Shown here one piece after another: positions 8,785 to 17,337 of a stretch of 64,000 nt of DNA. This DNA comes from Verrucomicrobiota bacterium (GTDB taxonomy: Bacteria > Verrucomicrobiota > Verrucomicrobiia > Chthoniobacterales > Terrimicrobiaceae). The position numbers and the translations under genes are program-made. Each line of letters begins with the position of its first letter. Position 1 is the first letter of the stretch. The stretch spans positions 18,209 to 82,208 of the forward strand of contig JAPLTG010000022.1 in assembly GCA_026398255.1 (NCBI GenBank). Reading direction: 5' to 3'. The notes beneath the pieces are model-generated. The model worked only from the letters and a program-made list of their open reading frames with translations. It was not told the DNA's origin and searched no databases.

Positions 8785-10038
8785 ATGATTCAGATTACCA
8801 TGCCCAAATTGAGCGACACGATGCTCGAGGGCACACTCGTCAAATGGCACAAAAAAACCGGCGATAAAATCTCCATCGGAGATGTGATCGCCGATGTCGA
8901 AACCGACAAAGCCACCATGGAAATGGAAGCTTTTGATGACGGCGTGCTCACCGACATCCTCATTCCCGAGGGCGGCGTGGTGAAGGTCGGCGACCCGATC
9001 GCCACTCTCGACGGAGGATCCACCGAGTCCCAAAAGCTCCCCGTAACCGCCAAGGCTCCGAGCGCCCCTGCGGCTCCAGCCCCTGCGCCCGCCACAACCG
9101 CCATTTCCTCTGGCGCTCCGGCCACTCCCCGCCCGAAGTCCCGCCCGTCTTCTGACGGCGCTCGCGTCAAAGCCTCCCCTCTCGCCAAAAAAATCGCCCA
9201 AGAGCGAGGCATTGATCTTTCCCGTCTCCAAGGCTCTGGCCCTGGCGGACGAATCGTCGTTGCGGATCTCGACTCAGCCCCCGCCGCCCCGCGTGGCGCT
9301 CAGGCTGCGGCTCCCGCGGCGAAGATTGATGTCCCCTGCTCCGATGCTGACAAAAAAATACCGCTCACTGGCATGCGCCGCACGATCGCCGAGCGTCTCC
9401 TGATCAGCAAAACCCAGATTCCGCATTTCTATCTCACGATGGAGGTGGACGCCGCGCCGCTCTCGAAGCTCCGCAAGGAAATCAACGCCGCCGCCGAGGC
9501 CACCGGATCGCCCAAGATCACGGTGAATGACTTTGTGCTTCTCGCCACCGCACGCGCCGCCGCGCTACATCCGAAAGTCAATGCCGCCTTCGCGGGTGAC
9601 TCCGTGGTGGAATACGCCGATGTGAATCTCTCGGTCGCCATTGCAGTCGAGGACGGCCTCATCACTCCCGTCGTTCGCAAGGCCGACAAACTCTCGCTCC
9701 GCGAAATCAGCGCGGCTGTCAAAGACCTCGCCGTCCGCGCTCGAAACAAGAAAATCAAGCCCGAGGAATACGCCGGAGGAACCGTCACCGTCTCGAACCT
9801 CGGCGCCTACGGAGTCGATAGCTTCTACGCCATCGTCAACCCACCGCAGGCCGCAATTCTTGCCGTGGGAGCGATCGTGAATAAGCCCGTCGTCGGCCCG
9901 AATGACCAAATCATCGCCGGCCAGCGGATGTCCATCGCCCTCAGCGGCGACCACCGCGTCGTGGATGGCGCGCTCGGCGCCCAATTCCTCGCGGAAATCC
10001 GCAAGAGCCTCGAATCTCCTGCCACACTGCTGTTCTAA
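8785..10038 (+). CDS. pdhC: Dihydrolipoamide acetyltransferase, PDH E2 component
   Basis: 417 residues. Domain order: one lipoyl domain (residues 1-80, lipoylated lysine in VETDKATMEME), an Ala/Pro linker (about 85-125), the peripheral subunit-binding domain (VKASPLAKKIAQERGIDLS and GSGPGGRI, about 128-165), a second linker, then the catalytic domain ending with GDHRVVDGALGAQFL, which contains the catalytic His and Asp. It accepts the acetyl group from E1 and passes it to CoA. The frame is open upstream of the ATG at 8785, but that part overlaps pdhB and is not homologous. No dihydrolipoamide dehydrogenase (E3) follows. Confidence 0.96.
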   Translation: MIQITMPKLSDTMLEGTLVKWHKKTGDKISIGDVIADVETDKATMEMEAFDDGVLTDILIPEGGVVKVGDPIATLDGGSTESQKLPVTAKAPSAPAAPAPAPATTAISSGAPATPRPKSRPSSDGARVKASPLAKKIAQERGIDLSRLQGSGPGGRIVVADLDSAPAAPRGAQAAAPAAKIDVPCSDADKKIPLTGMRRTIAERLLISKTQIPHFYLTMEVDAAPLSKLRKEINAAAEATGSPKITVNDFVLLATARAAALHPKVNAAFAGDSVVEYADVNLSVAIAVEDGLITPVVRKADKLSLREISAAVKDLAVRARNKKIKPEEYAGGTVTVSNLGAYGVDSFYAIVNPPQAAILAVGAIVNKPVVGPNDQIIAGQRMSIALSGDHRVVDGALGAQFLAEIRKSLESPATLLF

Positions 10039-10069
10039 AACTTCGCAGCAGCGCCACTCGTAAGCCAAC

Positions 10070-10148
10070 TGGAGGGCGATGCTCCGTCAGCGCCTATTCC
10101 TGCGTCCAGAATATTGAACTGGTGGACGACTCGGAGGTCGTCCCTCCA
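10070..10148. repeat. Head-to-head pair of REP-like elements
   Basis: Two related elements lie in the pdhC-prmC convergent gap. The first (10070-10094) reads TGGAGGGCGATGCTCCGTCA onward. The second is the reverse complement strand of 10121-10148, reading TGGAGGGACGACCTCCGAGT onward. Aligned, they share TGGAGGG, CTCCG and a CGTCC/GCGCC ending. The second folds into a perfect 7-bp hairpin (GGACGAC/GTCGTCC). The inverted arrangement between convergent genes is typical of REP/BIME elements. The remainder of 10039-10169 is featureless. Confidence 0.55.
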
Positions 10149-10169
10149 AATCTGGTAGGGCGCCGAAGT

Positions 10170-11006
10170 TTATTTTCGGGCGGTGACGAAGCGATTGCGT
10201 TCCTGATGGTCAGAATGGGCCAGGACTTCTTGAAATCCCCGGTCATTCAGCATGGAGAGGACTTTTTCAGATTGGTCGTGGCCAATTTCGAGGGCCAGGA
10301 AGCCACCTGGGGAAAGATGCTTGGGAAGTTGGTCCGCCAAACGCTCGATCAGTCTCAGACCGTCATCCCCGCCATCCAACGCGGAGATGGGATCCTGCAA
10401 AACCTCCCTGGAAAGTCCGGAGATTTCCGCCGTCGGGATGTAGGGGAGATTGGCGACCACCACATCAAACGAACCTTCCACCGACGCGAGCAAATCGGAT
10501 TCGATCAACCCGACGCGCGCCTCGAGTCCATGCCGGGCGCGGTTTTCGGCGGCTAAGGCCAAGGCTTGGGGTAAAAAGTCACAGGCCGTGACGCGGGCTT
10601 CGGGTTTTTCCAAAGCCAGAGAAAGTGCGATCACCCCGCTGCCGGTGCCGACATCGAGAAATGACAAACCGGAGGAAGCGGATTTCAAAACCAACTCGAC
10701 CAATTCCTCGGTTTCGGGTCGGGGGATCAATCCGCGGGCGTCGCAAAGAAACTCGCGGCCGAGGAATTCCACCGTGCCGAGCAAGTGCTGAAGCGGCACG
10801 CCCTCCGAGCGGCGCTTTACGAGATCACGCAGCGGGGCACGGTCCTTTTCGCCAAGCGGACGGTCGAAGGCGAGGTAGAGATCCATTCTCCTCGGCATTC
10901 CGAGCGAATGCGCCAGCAAATGCTCGGCATGGAGCCTTGGGCTCTCGACGCCTTGCTTTTGGAGATAGGAGGTCGCGGCGTTCAAGACTTCGAGGACGGT
11001 CATCAT
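10170..11006 (-). CDS. prmC: Peptide chain release factor N5-glutamine methyltransferase
   Basis: About 278 residues. PrmC methylates the GGQ glutamine of release factors RF1/RF2. It shows the N-terminal helical domain (ESPRLHAEHLLAHSLG), RPLGEKDRA, VPLQHLLGTVEFLGREF, PRPETEELVEL, and the SAM motif FLDVGTGSGVIALSLA. The catalytic motif, normally NPPY, is NLPY here (ANLPYIPTAEI), a substitution seen in part of the family. The start is one of two adjacent ATGs (11006 or 11003); the frame is open upstream but that part is not homologous. rfbD is divergent. Confidence 0.93.
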   Translation of the reverse strand: MMTVLEVLNAATSYLQKQGVESPRLHAEHLLAHSLGMPRRMDLYLAFDRPLGEKDRAPLRDLVKRRSEGVPLQHLLGTVEFLGREFLCDARGLIPRPETEELVELVLKSASSGLSFLDVGTGSGVIALSLALEKPEARVTACDFLPQALALAAENRARHGLEARVGLIESDLLASVEGSFDVVVANLPYIPTAEISGLSREVLQDPISALDGGDDGLRLIERLADQLPKHLSPGGFLALEIGHDQSEKVLSMLNDRGFQEVLAHSDHQERNRFVTARK

Positions 11007-11093
11007 GGAAAGCGAAGGTGATACGCCATCCAGGTCGCGTTGGAAAATTTTTCCGGCTGTGCGCGTCGAATCCGCGCGCATAATCTTTTTTCC

Positions 11094-11987
11094 ATGTCCT
11101 CGAAAAAAATCCTGATCCTCGGCGGCCGGGGCCGCCTGGCTGCGTCGCTCGCGGAATGCTGGTCGCGAAACCACGAAGTCGTTTCCTGGGGCCGTGCGGA
11201 GGCTAATGTCTCGAATCTCGAAAAACTCCGAACGCAACTCGCCGGAGTGGAGTTTGATGTTTTAGTGAATGGTTCTGGAGCGACGAATGTGGATGGCTGC
11301 GAAAGCGCCCGGGAGGAAGCGCGGACGGTCAACGCCCTGGCCCCACTGGTCATGGCCGAATCCGCCTCCAAGCGCGGCGCACGGTTCATTCACTTCAGCA
11401 CAGACTATGTCTTCGACGGCAAAAAAGAGGCTCCCTACACGGAGCCCGATCCGGCGAATCCCGGCGGTTGGTATGGCCAAACCAAACTCGACGGCGAAAA
11501 CCTCGTTCTCGCCGATTCGCCAGCGCACCTCGTCGTGCGCGTGTCGTGGGTCTTCGGCCCGGCGAAGCCCTCGTTTGTGGATATGATCATTCAGCGCGCT
11601 CTCGAGAACGACCATGTGGAAGCGGTGGATGACAAATTTTCCGCTCCGACCTACGCGCCGGATGTTGCCGATTGGCTCGAGCCATTTCTTGCTCAGCCCC
11701 TGCCCGGCGGCCTCTACCACGCCTGCAACACAGGTTCCTGCTCGTGGCGGGAGTATGGCGAGAAGGCCCTCGAATTCGCCGCCGAGGCGGGTCTGGCCTT
11801 GAAGACCACGAAAGTCGGAGGCGTTCCCCTCTCGCAGATGAAACAATTCATTGCGCCGCGCCCTGTTTTTTCCATCCTTTCCACCTCCAAGCTCGCGGCT
11901 GCCACGGGAATCACCCCGCGTCACTGGCACGCCGCGCTCCGAGACTACATTTTCGAAAAATATGCATCGCTTCCATCTCGCTCCTGA
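11094..11987 (+). CDS. rfbD: dTDP-4-dehydrorhamnose reductase-like protein
   Basis: About 297 residues, an extended SDR of the RmlD family, which reduces dTDP-4-keto-rhamnose to dTDP-rhamnose. Seen: the nucleotide-binding loop ILGGRGRLAASLAE, NALAPLVMAESASKRGARFIHFSTDYVFDG, the catalytic YGQTKLDGEN (YxxxK), and the downstream VRVSWVFGP typical of RmlD. The ATG at 11094 is chosen because the nucleotide-binding strand begins at once. No rmlABC genes are beside it, so the precise sugar substrate is inferred. The next gene rsmE starts inside its last codons, indicating coupling. Confidence 0.85.
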   Translation: MSSKKILILGGRGRLAASLAECWSRNHEVVSWGRAEANVSNLEKLRTQLAGVEFDVLVNGSGATNVDGCESAREEARTVNALAPLVMAESASKRGARFIHFSTDYVFDGKKEAPYTEPDPANPGGWYGQTKLDGENLVLADSPAHLVVRVSWVFGPAKPSFVDMIIQRALENDHVEAVDDKFSAPTYAPDVADWLEPFLAQPLPGGLYHACNTGSCSWREYGEKALEFAAEAGLALKTTKVGGVPLSQMKQFIAPRPVFSILSTSKLAAATGITPRHWHAALRDYIFEKYASLPSRS

Positions 11988-12714
11988 AAACTGGGAATCC
12001 GCCACGCTCGACGAATCGGAGTCCCACCACTGCCTGAATGTCCTGCGCCTCGAAATCGGCGACCGTGCGACTGTTTTTGATGGTCAAGGCCGTGAGGCTT
12101 CCGCGCTGATCGATTCCAAGAACGGCTCCCGCGTCGTCCTCAAAATCTCAGCTCCAGCCAAAACCCCTCCCCCACCCTGCGCGATCACGCTCGCTCAAGC
12201 CGTGCCCAAGGGAAAAAACATGGATCTCATCGTGCAGAAGGCCGTGGAACTTGGCGCCACACGCGTCGTGCCGCTCCTTTCCGACCGCACGATTGTCCAA
12301 CTCGAGGCGGATGAAATCGCAAAGAAGCGTGAGAAGTGGCAGGCCGTGGCTCTTGAGGCTTGCAAGCAGTGCGGGCAAAATCACCTTCCCGAAATTGCCG
12401 CACCGGTTCCTCCTAGGGAATTCCTCGAGCGCCTCGACAAAAAATCCCTACTCCTCATCGCATCCCTCCAACCCGATGCGCGCACGCTCAAGGAAGTCCT
12501 CGCCGACTATTCTTCGCAGCACGGCCACCTGCCCCGCGAAGTCACAGTATTTGTCGGCCCGGAGGGAGATTTTACTCCGGCGGAAATCGCCTTGGCCAAA
12601 AGCCACGGCTGCCAACCAATTTCTCTCGGCCCGATCATTCTCCGCACCGAGACGGCCGCGATCTACTGCCTGAGCGTGCTCGCGCACGAGCTGTTTACTC
12701 CCGTCAAAGCGTAG
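11962..12714 (+). CDS. rsmE: 16S rRNA m3U1498 methyltransferase
   Basis: A 250-residue SPOUT-fold enzyme. It has the N-terminal PUA-like part (MHRFHLAPENW, ESHHCLNVLRLEIGD, VFDGQG) and the SPOUT part with QAVPKGKNMDLIVQKAVELGA, KWQAVALEACKQCGQNHLPEI, FVGPEGDFTPAEIALA and LGPIILRTETAAI. These are the RsmE signature blocks. The chosen ATG overlaps the end of rfbD by 26 bases; the frame extends further upstream without homology. Its 3' end overlaps the convergent gene by 11 bases. Confidence 0.95.
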   Translation: MHRFHLAPENWESATLDESESHHCLNVLRLEIGDRATVFDGQGREASALIDSKNGSRVVLKISAPAKTPPPPCAITLAQAVPKGKNMDLIVQKAVELGATRVVPLLSDRTIVQLEADEIAKKREKWQAVALEACKQCGQNHLPEIAAPVPPREFLERLDKKSLLLIASLQPDARTLKEVLADYSSQHGHLPREVTVFVGPEGDFTPAEIALAKSHGCQPISLGPIILRTETAAIYCLSVLAHELFTPVKA

Positions 12715-13126
12715 GCCCTGGCAACTCACCCAGCGAGGAGGGAAGCGGCTCAGGGGTCTTCTCCGGTTCGGGTTCTGGCTCGGGAGTTGGCTCCGGGGTC
12801 GGAATGTTGCGCACGACGGAGCGCGGACGCTCATAGCGAGGTTCCTCGGCGGACTTTTGCTGGAACATCGTCCAGGCGACAAAAAGAACGATCGGAACGA
12901 CAAGGGCGACCACGGAGAGGAAAAGCGCCCACATCGAACGCCGCGCTGCGACTCTCACGACCGCTTGGGCCAAGGCCTGCTCCCGCTCGGCGATCAGCTC
13001 GACACAAGCCAAACGCTCGCGGGAACGCTCTGAAAAAGTCGGCGCCAAGGCTTTCAACCGCGCGAGGGAATGCCTCGAGAGGTGCCGTTTTTCGTTATCC
13101 ACCAATTCAAAATCGAAGTCGTCCAT
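12704..13126 (-). CDS. Hypothetical single-pass membrane protein with Pro/Glu tail
   Basis: 140 residues. The N-terminal 60 residues are charged and helical; one membrane segment follows at about 66-88 (WALFLSVVALVVPIVLFVAW); the C-terminal tail is rich in Pro and Glu, with a PEP/EPEP repeat (TPEPTPEPEPEPEKTPEP) at about 108-127. The charge around the helix suggests a cytoplasmic N-terminus and an exported tail that could span periplasm, as Pro/Glu tails do in TonB-like proteins, but no TonB C-terminal domain is present. Function unknown. Confidence 0.65.
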   Translation of the reverse strand: MDDFDFELVDNEKRHLSRHSLARLKALAPTFSERSRERLACVELIAEREQALAQAVVRVAARRSMWALFLSVVALVVPIVLFVAWTMFQQKSAEEPRYERPRSVVRNIPTPEPTPEPEPEPEKTPEPLPSSLGELPGPTL

Positions 13127-13244
13127 GGCGCATTGAGGCTGCTCGTTTTCCTAGGCCCGCCGGCTTGAGGGAGCAAGCGCATTCCCCGTGATCGAGGCAT
13201 TAAGTATTTCCGGTGATGCCCAACGCGTGTAGAAAATCCCGGAA

Positions 13245-14531
13245 ATGCCGAAGAGTTTCAGCCTGTTTCTTGCCATGCGCTACCTTAAGCCTAAGCGCAC
13301 CTTTCTTTCGATCATCACGCTGATTTCCATTCTCGGCGTGACTCTTGGGATCATGGTTTTGATTTTAGTGATTTCAGTGATGACGGGGTTCGAGCAGGAG
13401 TTGCGCCGGAAAGTCATCGGCTTCGATCCTCATGTGGTCGTGACCAGCGGCGGGGTTCTAGAAGATTGGGAAAACACTGCGGCCAGCGTGAAAAAGGACC
13501 CCGATGTCGTGGCCGTCGCGCCGTTCGTGCTGGGGCCGGTGATCGCCCAATATCAGAATCGACGACTGGCTCCCAAAATCCGGGGCGTCGATCCCGAGCA
13601 GGAGCGCGGCGTTGTGGATATCACTCCCTTTATCATCGAGGGCGAATATGATCTTGAGGGGAGCAAAACAATCGTTGGTTCGGAGCTCGCCCGGGAGTTG
13701 GGCGTCACCGTGGGCGAAACACTCACGATTTTCTCGCCGGGAAATTTCCAAGAGATCCTGAGCGAAATCGATCGACTCGAAAAAACCGGTGGCAAGCCGG
13801 AGGACATCGCCTCGCTCAAGCAACTCATCCTGCCGACGGAGCTGGAGGTGACGGGGATTTTTGAGAGTGGACGCTACCTCTACGACAGCGAATTTTTGAT
13901 CGTGCCGCTTCATATCGGGCAGGAACTCTACAACCTCGGCCCGGCAGCCCACGGCCTGGCGGTGAAAACCAAGGATCCCTACCTCGCCGACAAGGTCCGC
14001 AACGACCTCAACTCCCGCCTCGATTCGCCCGCCTATTCGATGAGCTGGATGGATATGAATAAGCAAATTTTCGATGCCATCCGCATGGAGCGTCAGGTCA
14101 TGTTTTTCATTCTCATGTTCATCATCCTGGTGGCGGCTTTTGGGATTATGAACACCCTCATCACCGTGACGGTGCAAAAGACCCGCGAGATCGGAGTGAT
14201 GAAGGCCCTCGGGGCACGAACGAACCAGATCGTGGGGGTTTTTCTCGCCCAAGGAATGGTTGTCGGAGTTTTTGGCACACTCATCGGTCTCGGCCTCGGC
14301 ATCTCGCTCACCCAATACCGAAACGAGGCGAATCATTTTCTTTCACGCGCCTTGGGGGTGGAGGTCTTTCCAGCCTCGGTCTATCAGTTCAGCGAAATCC
14401 CCGCCGAGATTGTCGCGTCGGATGTGGCGATCATTTGCTTGAGCGCGTTTGTGATTTGTTCCGTGGCGGCGCTGATCCCGGCTTGGTTCGCCGCCAAGCT
14501 CGACCCGGTGAAGGCACTTCGCCACGAGTGA
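13245..14531 (+). CDS. LolC/LolE-family lipoprotein-releasing ABC permease
   Basis: 428 residues with the FtsX/MacB permease layout: an N-terminal membrane segment (SIITLISILGVTLGIMVLILVISVMTGFE, about 20-48), a large periplasmic domain (about 50-270), and three C-terminal membrane segments (about 284-306, 328-352 and 390-412). The opening AMRYLKPKRTFLS and the C-terminal PAWFAAKLDPVKALRHE are typical of LolC/LolE, which extract lipoproteins from the inner membrane. No LolD ATPase gene is adjacent. It implies a Gram-negative envelope. Confidence 0.88.
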   Translation: MPKSFSLFLAMRYLKPKRTFLSIITLISILGVTLGIMVLILVISVMTGFEQELRRKVIGFDPHVVVTSGGVLEDWENTAASVKKDPDVVAVAPFVLGPVIAQYQNRRLAPKIRGVDPEQERGVVDITPFIIEGEYDLEGSKTIVGSELARELGVTVGETLTIFSPGNFQEILSEIDRLEKTGGKPEDIASLKQLILPTELEVTGIFESGRYLYDSEFLIVPLHIGQELYNLGPAAHGLAVKTKDPYLADKVRNDLNSRLDSPAYSMSWMDMNKQIFDAIRMERQVMFFILMFIILVAAFGIMNTLITVTVQKTREIGVMKALGARTNQIVGVFLAQGMVVGVFGTLIGLGLGISLTQYRNEANHFLSRALGVEVFPASVYQFSEIPAEIVASDVAIICLSAFVICSVAALIPAWFAAKLDPVKALRHE

Positions 14532-14567
14532 ATTGACAATCCCTGCCGCGTTCTTTTTTATCCCCTC

Positions 14568-14720
14568 ATGACCGAACCCGCCAACGACCCGCAAGATCCG
14601 CTCATTCGCATGATTCTGCTTTCTGCCGCTTTCTCCGCCTTCTTGGGCTTCATCGCCACCGTTCTCGTGGTGACGGCAATGATTTCCGCAAACTGGAACT
14701 TCATGCAGTGGTTGGAGTAG
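14568..14720 (+). CDS. Small membrane protein, 50 residues
   Basis: ATG to TAG gives 50 residues: a short polar N-terminus (MTEPANDPQDPLIR) and one long hydrophobic helix at about residues 15-40, ending with NWNFMQWLE. It begins 36 bases after the LolC/E-like gene on the same strand and could be co-transcribed. The 3' end overlaps the convergent yihY gene by 20 bases. Composition argues for a real small membrane protein, but there is no homology evidence. Confidence 0.45.
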   Translation: MTEPANDPQDPLIRMILLSAAFSAFLGFIATVLVVTAMISANWNFMQWLE

Positions 14721-15594
14721 TCGCATCTCCCGGGCGAACACCTGCCCCAGCCGCACAGTAGCACCCCCCGAGCAGGATGATTACTCCTGCCACATAGACC
14801 CACATGAGGGTCAGCATGATCGCCCCGACGGGGCCGTAGATGGCGTTGTAGTTCACGAATTTCGTGACATAGGAGCCAAAGAGAGTTTGCCCAAGTTGCA
14901 AAGCCAGCGCCACGGAGAGTGACGGCAACCAGACTTGGCGAAGATAAATCCGACTTCCCGGCGCCAGCATGTAGAGAGCCGAGAGGGCATAAATCATCAA
15001 ACCTCCCGCTAGAAGGAATCGGGCTCCCGAAAACACCAACGCCAGCACCTCGAAGTGAATGCCCGGCACGAGTTGTTCGAGAAACGAATCAAAGGATCGC
15101 ACGGTCCGTTCGCCGGCTTGTAGCACCGCGGGAGCGAACAACCCAAATCCCAGCGCGCTCGCGATGACGAGCATCATGCCCAGATTTTTGAACGGAAGTT
15201 TCCACCAAGGAAGAAGCACACGATGCCAAGCGCGGTTCACTCCTTGGACCAGCACTTCGAAAAACCGCATCGACCCCCACACGAAAACCAGCATGGCAAC
15301 GGTGCTGACGCCACCTCGAGTCGATTGCAAAGTCGCGGCCATTTTCCACACGAGTTCCTGCTGCGCGGCTTCCATGGGGAAGAATTTCTCCACTGTGGAA
15401 ATCACCTCGTCGGGCCGAACGAACACCGAACCGATCGTGAGCAGCAGCGCAAAAAGCGGCACGAGCGAAAACAAGGCGTAGTAAGCAAACGACGCCGCGC
15501 GGTGCCCCCCTTCGATCTCGAAAAAAATCTCGAAAGCATTCCAGGTAACATCCCAGAAACGGCGTCCGGTTTTTTTGAGCCACTCGAGGATCAT
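14701..15594 (-). CDS. YihY/BrkB-family inner-membrane protein
   Basis: 297 residues, a polytopic membrane protein of the YihY/virulence factor BrkB family (once mislabelled RNase BN). Seen are the family's opening helix region, AASFAYYALFSLVPLFALLL near 32-51, repeated hydrophobic segments near 91-109, 138-160, 185-210, 225-248 and 254-282, and the conserved GPVGAIMLTLMWVYVAG near the end. Its ATG overlaps the stop of the alkaline-phosphatase-like gene (ATGA), so translation is coupled. Biochemical function of the family is not settled. Confidence 0.9.
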   Translation of the reverse strand: MILEWLKKTGRRFWDVTWNAFEIFFEIEGGHRAASFAYYALFSLVPLFALLLTIGSVFVRPDEVISTVEKFFPMEAAQQELVWKMAATLQSTRGGVSTVAMLVFVWGSMRFFEVLVQGVNRAWHRVLLPWWKLPFKNLGMMLVIASALGFGLFAPAVLQAGERTVRSFDSFLEQLVPGIHFEVLALVFSGARFLLAGGLMIYALSALYMLAPGSRIYLRQVWLPSLSVALALQLGQTLFGSYVTKFVNYNAIYGPVGAIMLTLMWVYVAGVIILLGGCYCAAGAGVRPGDATTPTTA

Positions 15595-16862
15595 GGCTGG
15601 GGCTGGCCAGGAAAAAGCGTCTCCCGCATGAGTGAGTAAATTCGGGTGTTGTCGAAGGTCCCCCGGACTTTTTCGGAGTTCTTTCCTGCGGCACGGACGA
15701 GAATCCCGCCCGAGGTGTCATGGACTGTTCCCCAGACGATGACAAAGGGATGCCGCTCTCCCGAACGATCGGGTTGCGAGAGGAATTGGGAACCATCGGA
15801 AGCGAGGCTGTAGGGGGCACCATTGGAATCACGAGCATCCAGAGTCTGGTATTTGATCAAGGACGAGGCCGGATTCCCGAGCACATCCATGGCTCCAGCG
15901 GAACTGTCCGCAGCTGTGACGAGAAGCGTATCCTTGTTCCGATCGACATAATCGAGTGCCACACCGAAGGCGTCATCAGCCCGCTTAAGGGCATCCAAAG
16001 CGCCTTGGGCGTTGTTGAAGTTTGAAAAGTTGTCGCAACCCTCCTCCTCCACCACGAGCAGAAAGGTCTCGTCCCCGAGAACCCGCAGGGCGACTTGAGT
16101 CATCTCAGCGAGAGTCGGAGCCCCCTCCACATAAGTCGGGAGTTTTTCCGCCTTCATCTGGGCTTCCGAGACATCGTTGAAGGTATCCTGCGCGGCGAAA
16201 ATCCCGAGAAGCTTCCGAGTTTTTTCAGGAGTCTCCAGGAGTTCCTTGCGGTCGAATACCACATGGTAGCCGAGCGAGCGGGCTTGTTCGATCAGGTCCA
16301 ACCCATCCTCGCGGAGGCCCTCTGGCGCGTGACGCCCTTTTTTACCCTTGGGTAGGAACCACTCCTCGCCGCCGCTGAGAATTACATCCACACCCGATCC
16401 GACGAGTTGCTTCACGATCTCGGCGTAATCCTTACGATTCTCGACACTGGTCACGAAGCAAGCCGTGCCAGGCTCCACCCCGCTACCGGAATTGACCAAA
16501 CCCGTTCGAAGACCAGCCTCGATGGCCTCGTGCATGATACTGGCCCGCTGGCCCGAAGCCGCCACCGGACGCCCCTGATTTTTCCCATCCGTGCCGAAGG
16601 CATTGGAACACACTTTCACGCCATAAGCATGGGTGGTGGCGCCCCCATTGGAGGTCGCAGAGAGCGCGTCGGCCATGTGCCCACGATAAACGGCAATCGC
16701 CGGGATCCGGTCCCAGTTCAAATCCGCATCCGGCCCCGCCCAGAAAAATCGCGCCGCCTGCCAGTGCGAAATTCCCGCCCCATCGGGATGGATAAAAATC
16801 ACACTTCCCGCATGAAGATTTGTGAGGGCGAGCAAAACCGCGATGCCTAAGGTGCGAAACAT
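15591..16862 (-). CDS. Exported alkaline phosphatase-superfamily protein with altered metal ligands
   Basis: 423 residues from an ATG that opens a signal peptide (MFRTLGIAVLLALTNLHAG). The fold blocks of PhoA-type alkaline phosphatase are recognisable: HPDGAGISH (metal Asp), the nucleophile region TSNGGATTHAYGVK, GTACFVTSVENRKDYAEI, SGGEEWF, EEEGCDNFSN, TLLVTAADSSAG and VHDTSGG. Compared with the family's D-S nucleophile pair and D-H / D-x3-H zinc ligands, the Asp before the Ser is Thr (T70-S71), the His after D319 is Ser, and the His four residues after D277 is Asn. It may bind metals differently or be inactive. It is coupled to yihY by ATGA. Confidence 0.85.
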   Translation of the reverse strand: MFRTLGIAVLLALTNLHAGSVIFIHPDGAGISHWQAARFFWAGPDADLNWDRIPAIAVYRGHMADALSATSNGGATTHAYGVKVCSNAFGTDGKNQGRPVAASGQRASIMHEAIEAGLRTGLVNSGSGVEPGTACFVTSVENRKDYAEIVKQLVGSGVDVILSGGEEWFLPKGKKGRHAPEGLREDGLDLIEQARSLGYHVVFDRKELLETPEKTRKLLGIFAAQDTFNDVSEAQMKAEKLPTYVEGAPTLAEMTQVALRVLGDETFLLVVEEEGCDNFSNFNNAQGALDALKRADDAFGVALDYVDRNKDTLLVTAADSSAGAMDVLGNPASSLIKYQTLDARDSNGAPYSLASDGSQFLSQPDRSGERHPFVIVWGTVHDTSGGILVRAAGKNSEKVRGTFDNTRIYSLMRETLFPGQPQP

Positions 16863-16994
16863 CCGGCGACAATGAGCACCCCCATCCGAGCGCGCAATTC
16901 CGGATTTACGACAAAACCGAACAAACGAGTGATTTGCTTTGCGCCTTGACGCCATCTGATTAAAGGGCTTTTTATAAATCCTCACAAATCACCC

Positions 16995-17333
16995 ATGCCA
17001 TTCGCCCTCCTCTCCACCGCCTCCAGCGGACTCGCCTTACTACTCAGCCTCTGGTTCCTTGTCGGAACTTGGTCCAACCAAAGCTTCGAGAGCAAACTGC
17101 TCAAGCAGCAGGATGAAATCCAAGCCCACCAACTCGCGATCCAAGCCCAGCAGCAGCAACTCCAAGCTCAACAACAACAGATCGAAGGTGCCGCCCAACT
17201 TCAAAATCAAATCGGACCCGCGATGCTGCGAGACCTCGCACAACTTTCCGTCACCAACAAAAACAACAAGATCACCGAGCTTCTCAAAAAATACGGCTTG
17301 GAAGTGAACCAAACCCCAGCTCCTACCAACTGA
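16995..17333 (+). CDS. Small membrane-anchored glutamine-rich coiled-coil protein
   Basis: 112 residues: an N-terminal hydrophobic segment (about 3-24), then a coiled coil rich in Gln (QAQQQQLQAQQQQIEG, about 50-65), then a charged C-terminus. The next gene follows after 4 bases and encodes a protein of the same plan (membrane anchor plus coiled coil), suggesting the two products pair. It is divergent from the alkaline-phosphatase gene. Function unknown. Confidence 0.65.
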   Translation: MPFALLSTASSGLALLLSLWFLVGTWSNQSFESKLLKQQDEIQAHQLAIQAQQQQLQAQQQQIEGAAQLQNQIGPAMLRDLAQLSVTNKNNKITELLKKYGLEVNQTPAPTN

Positions 17334-17337
17334 TCCT

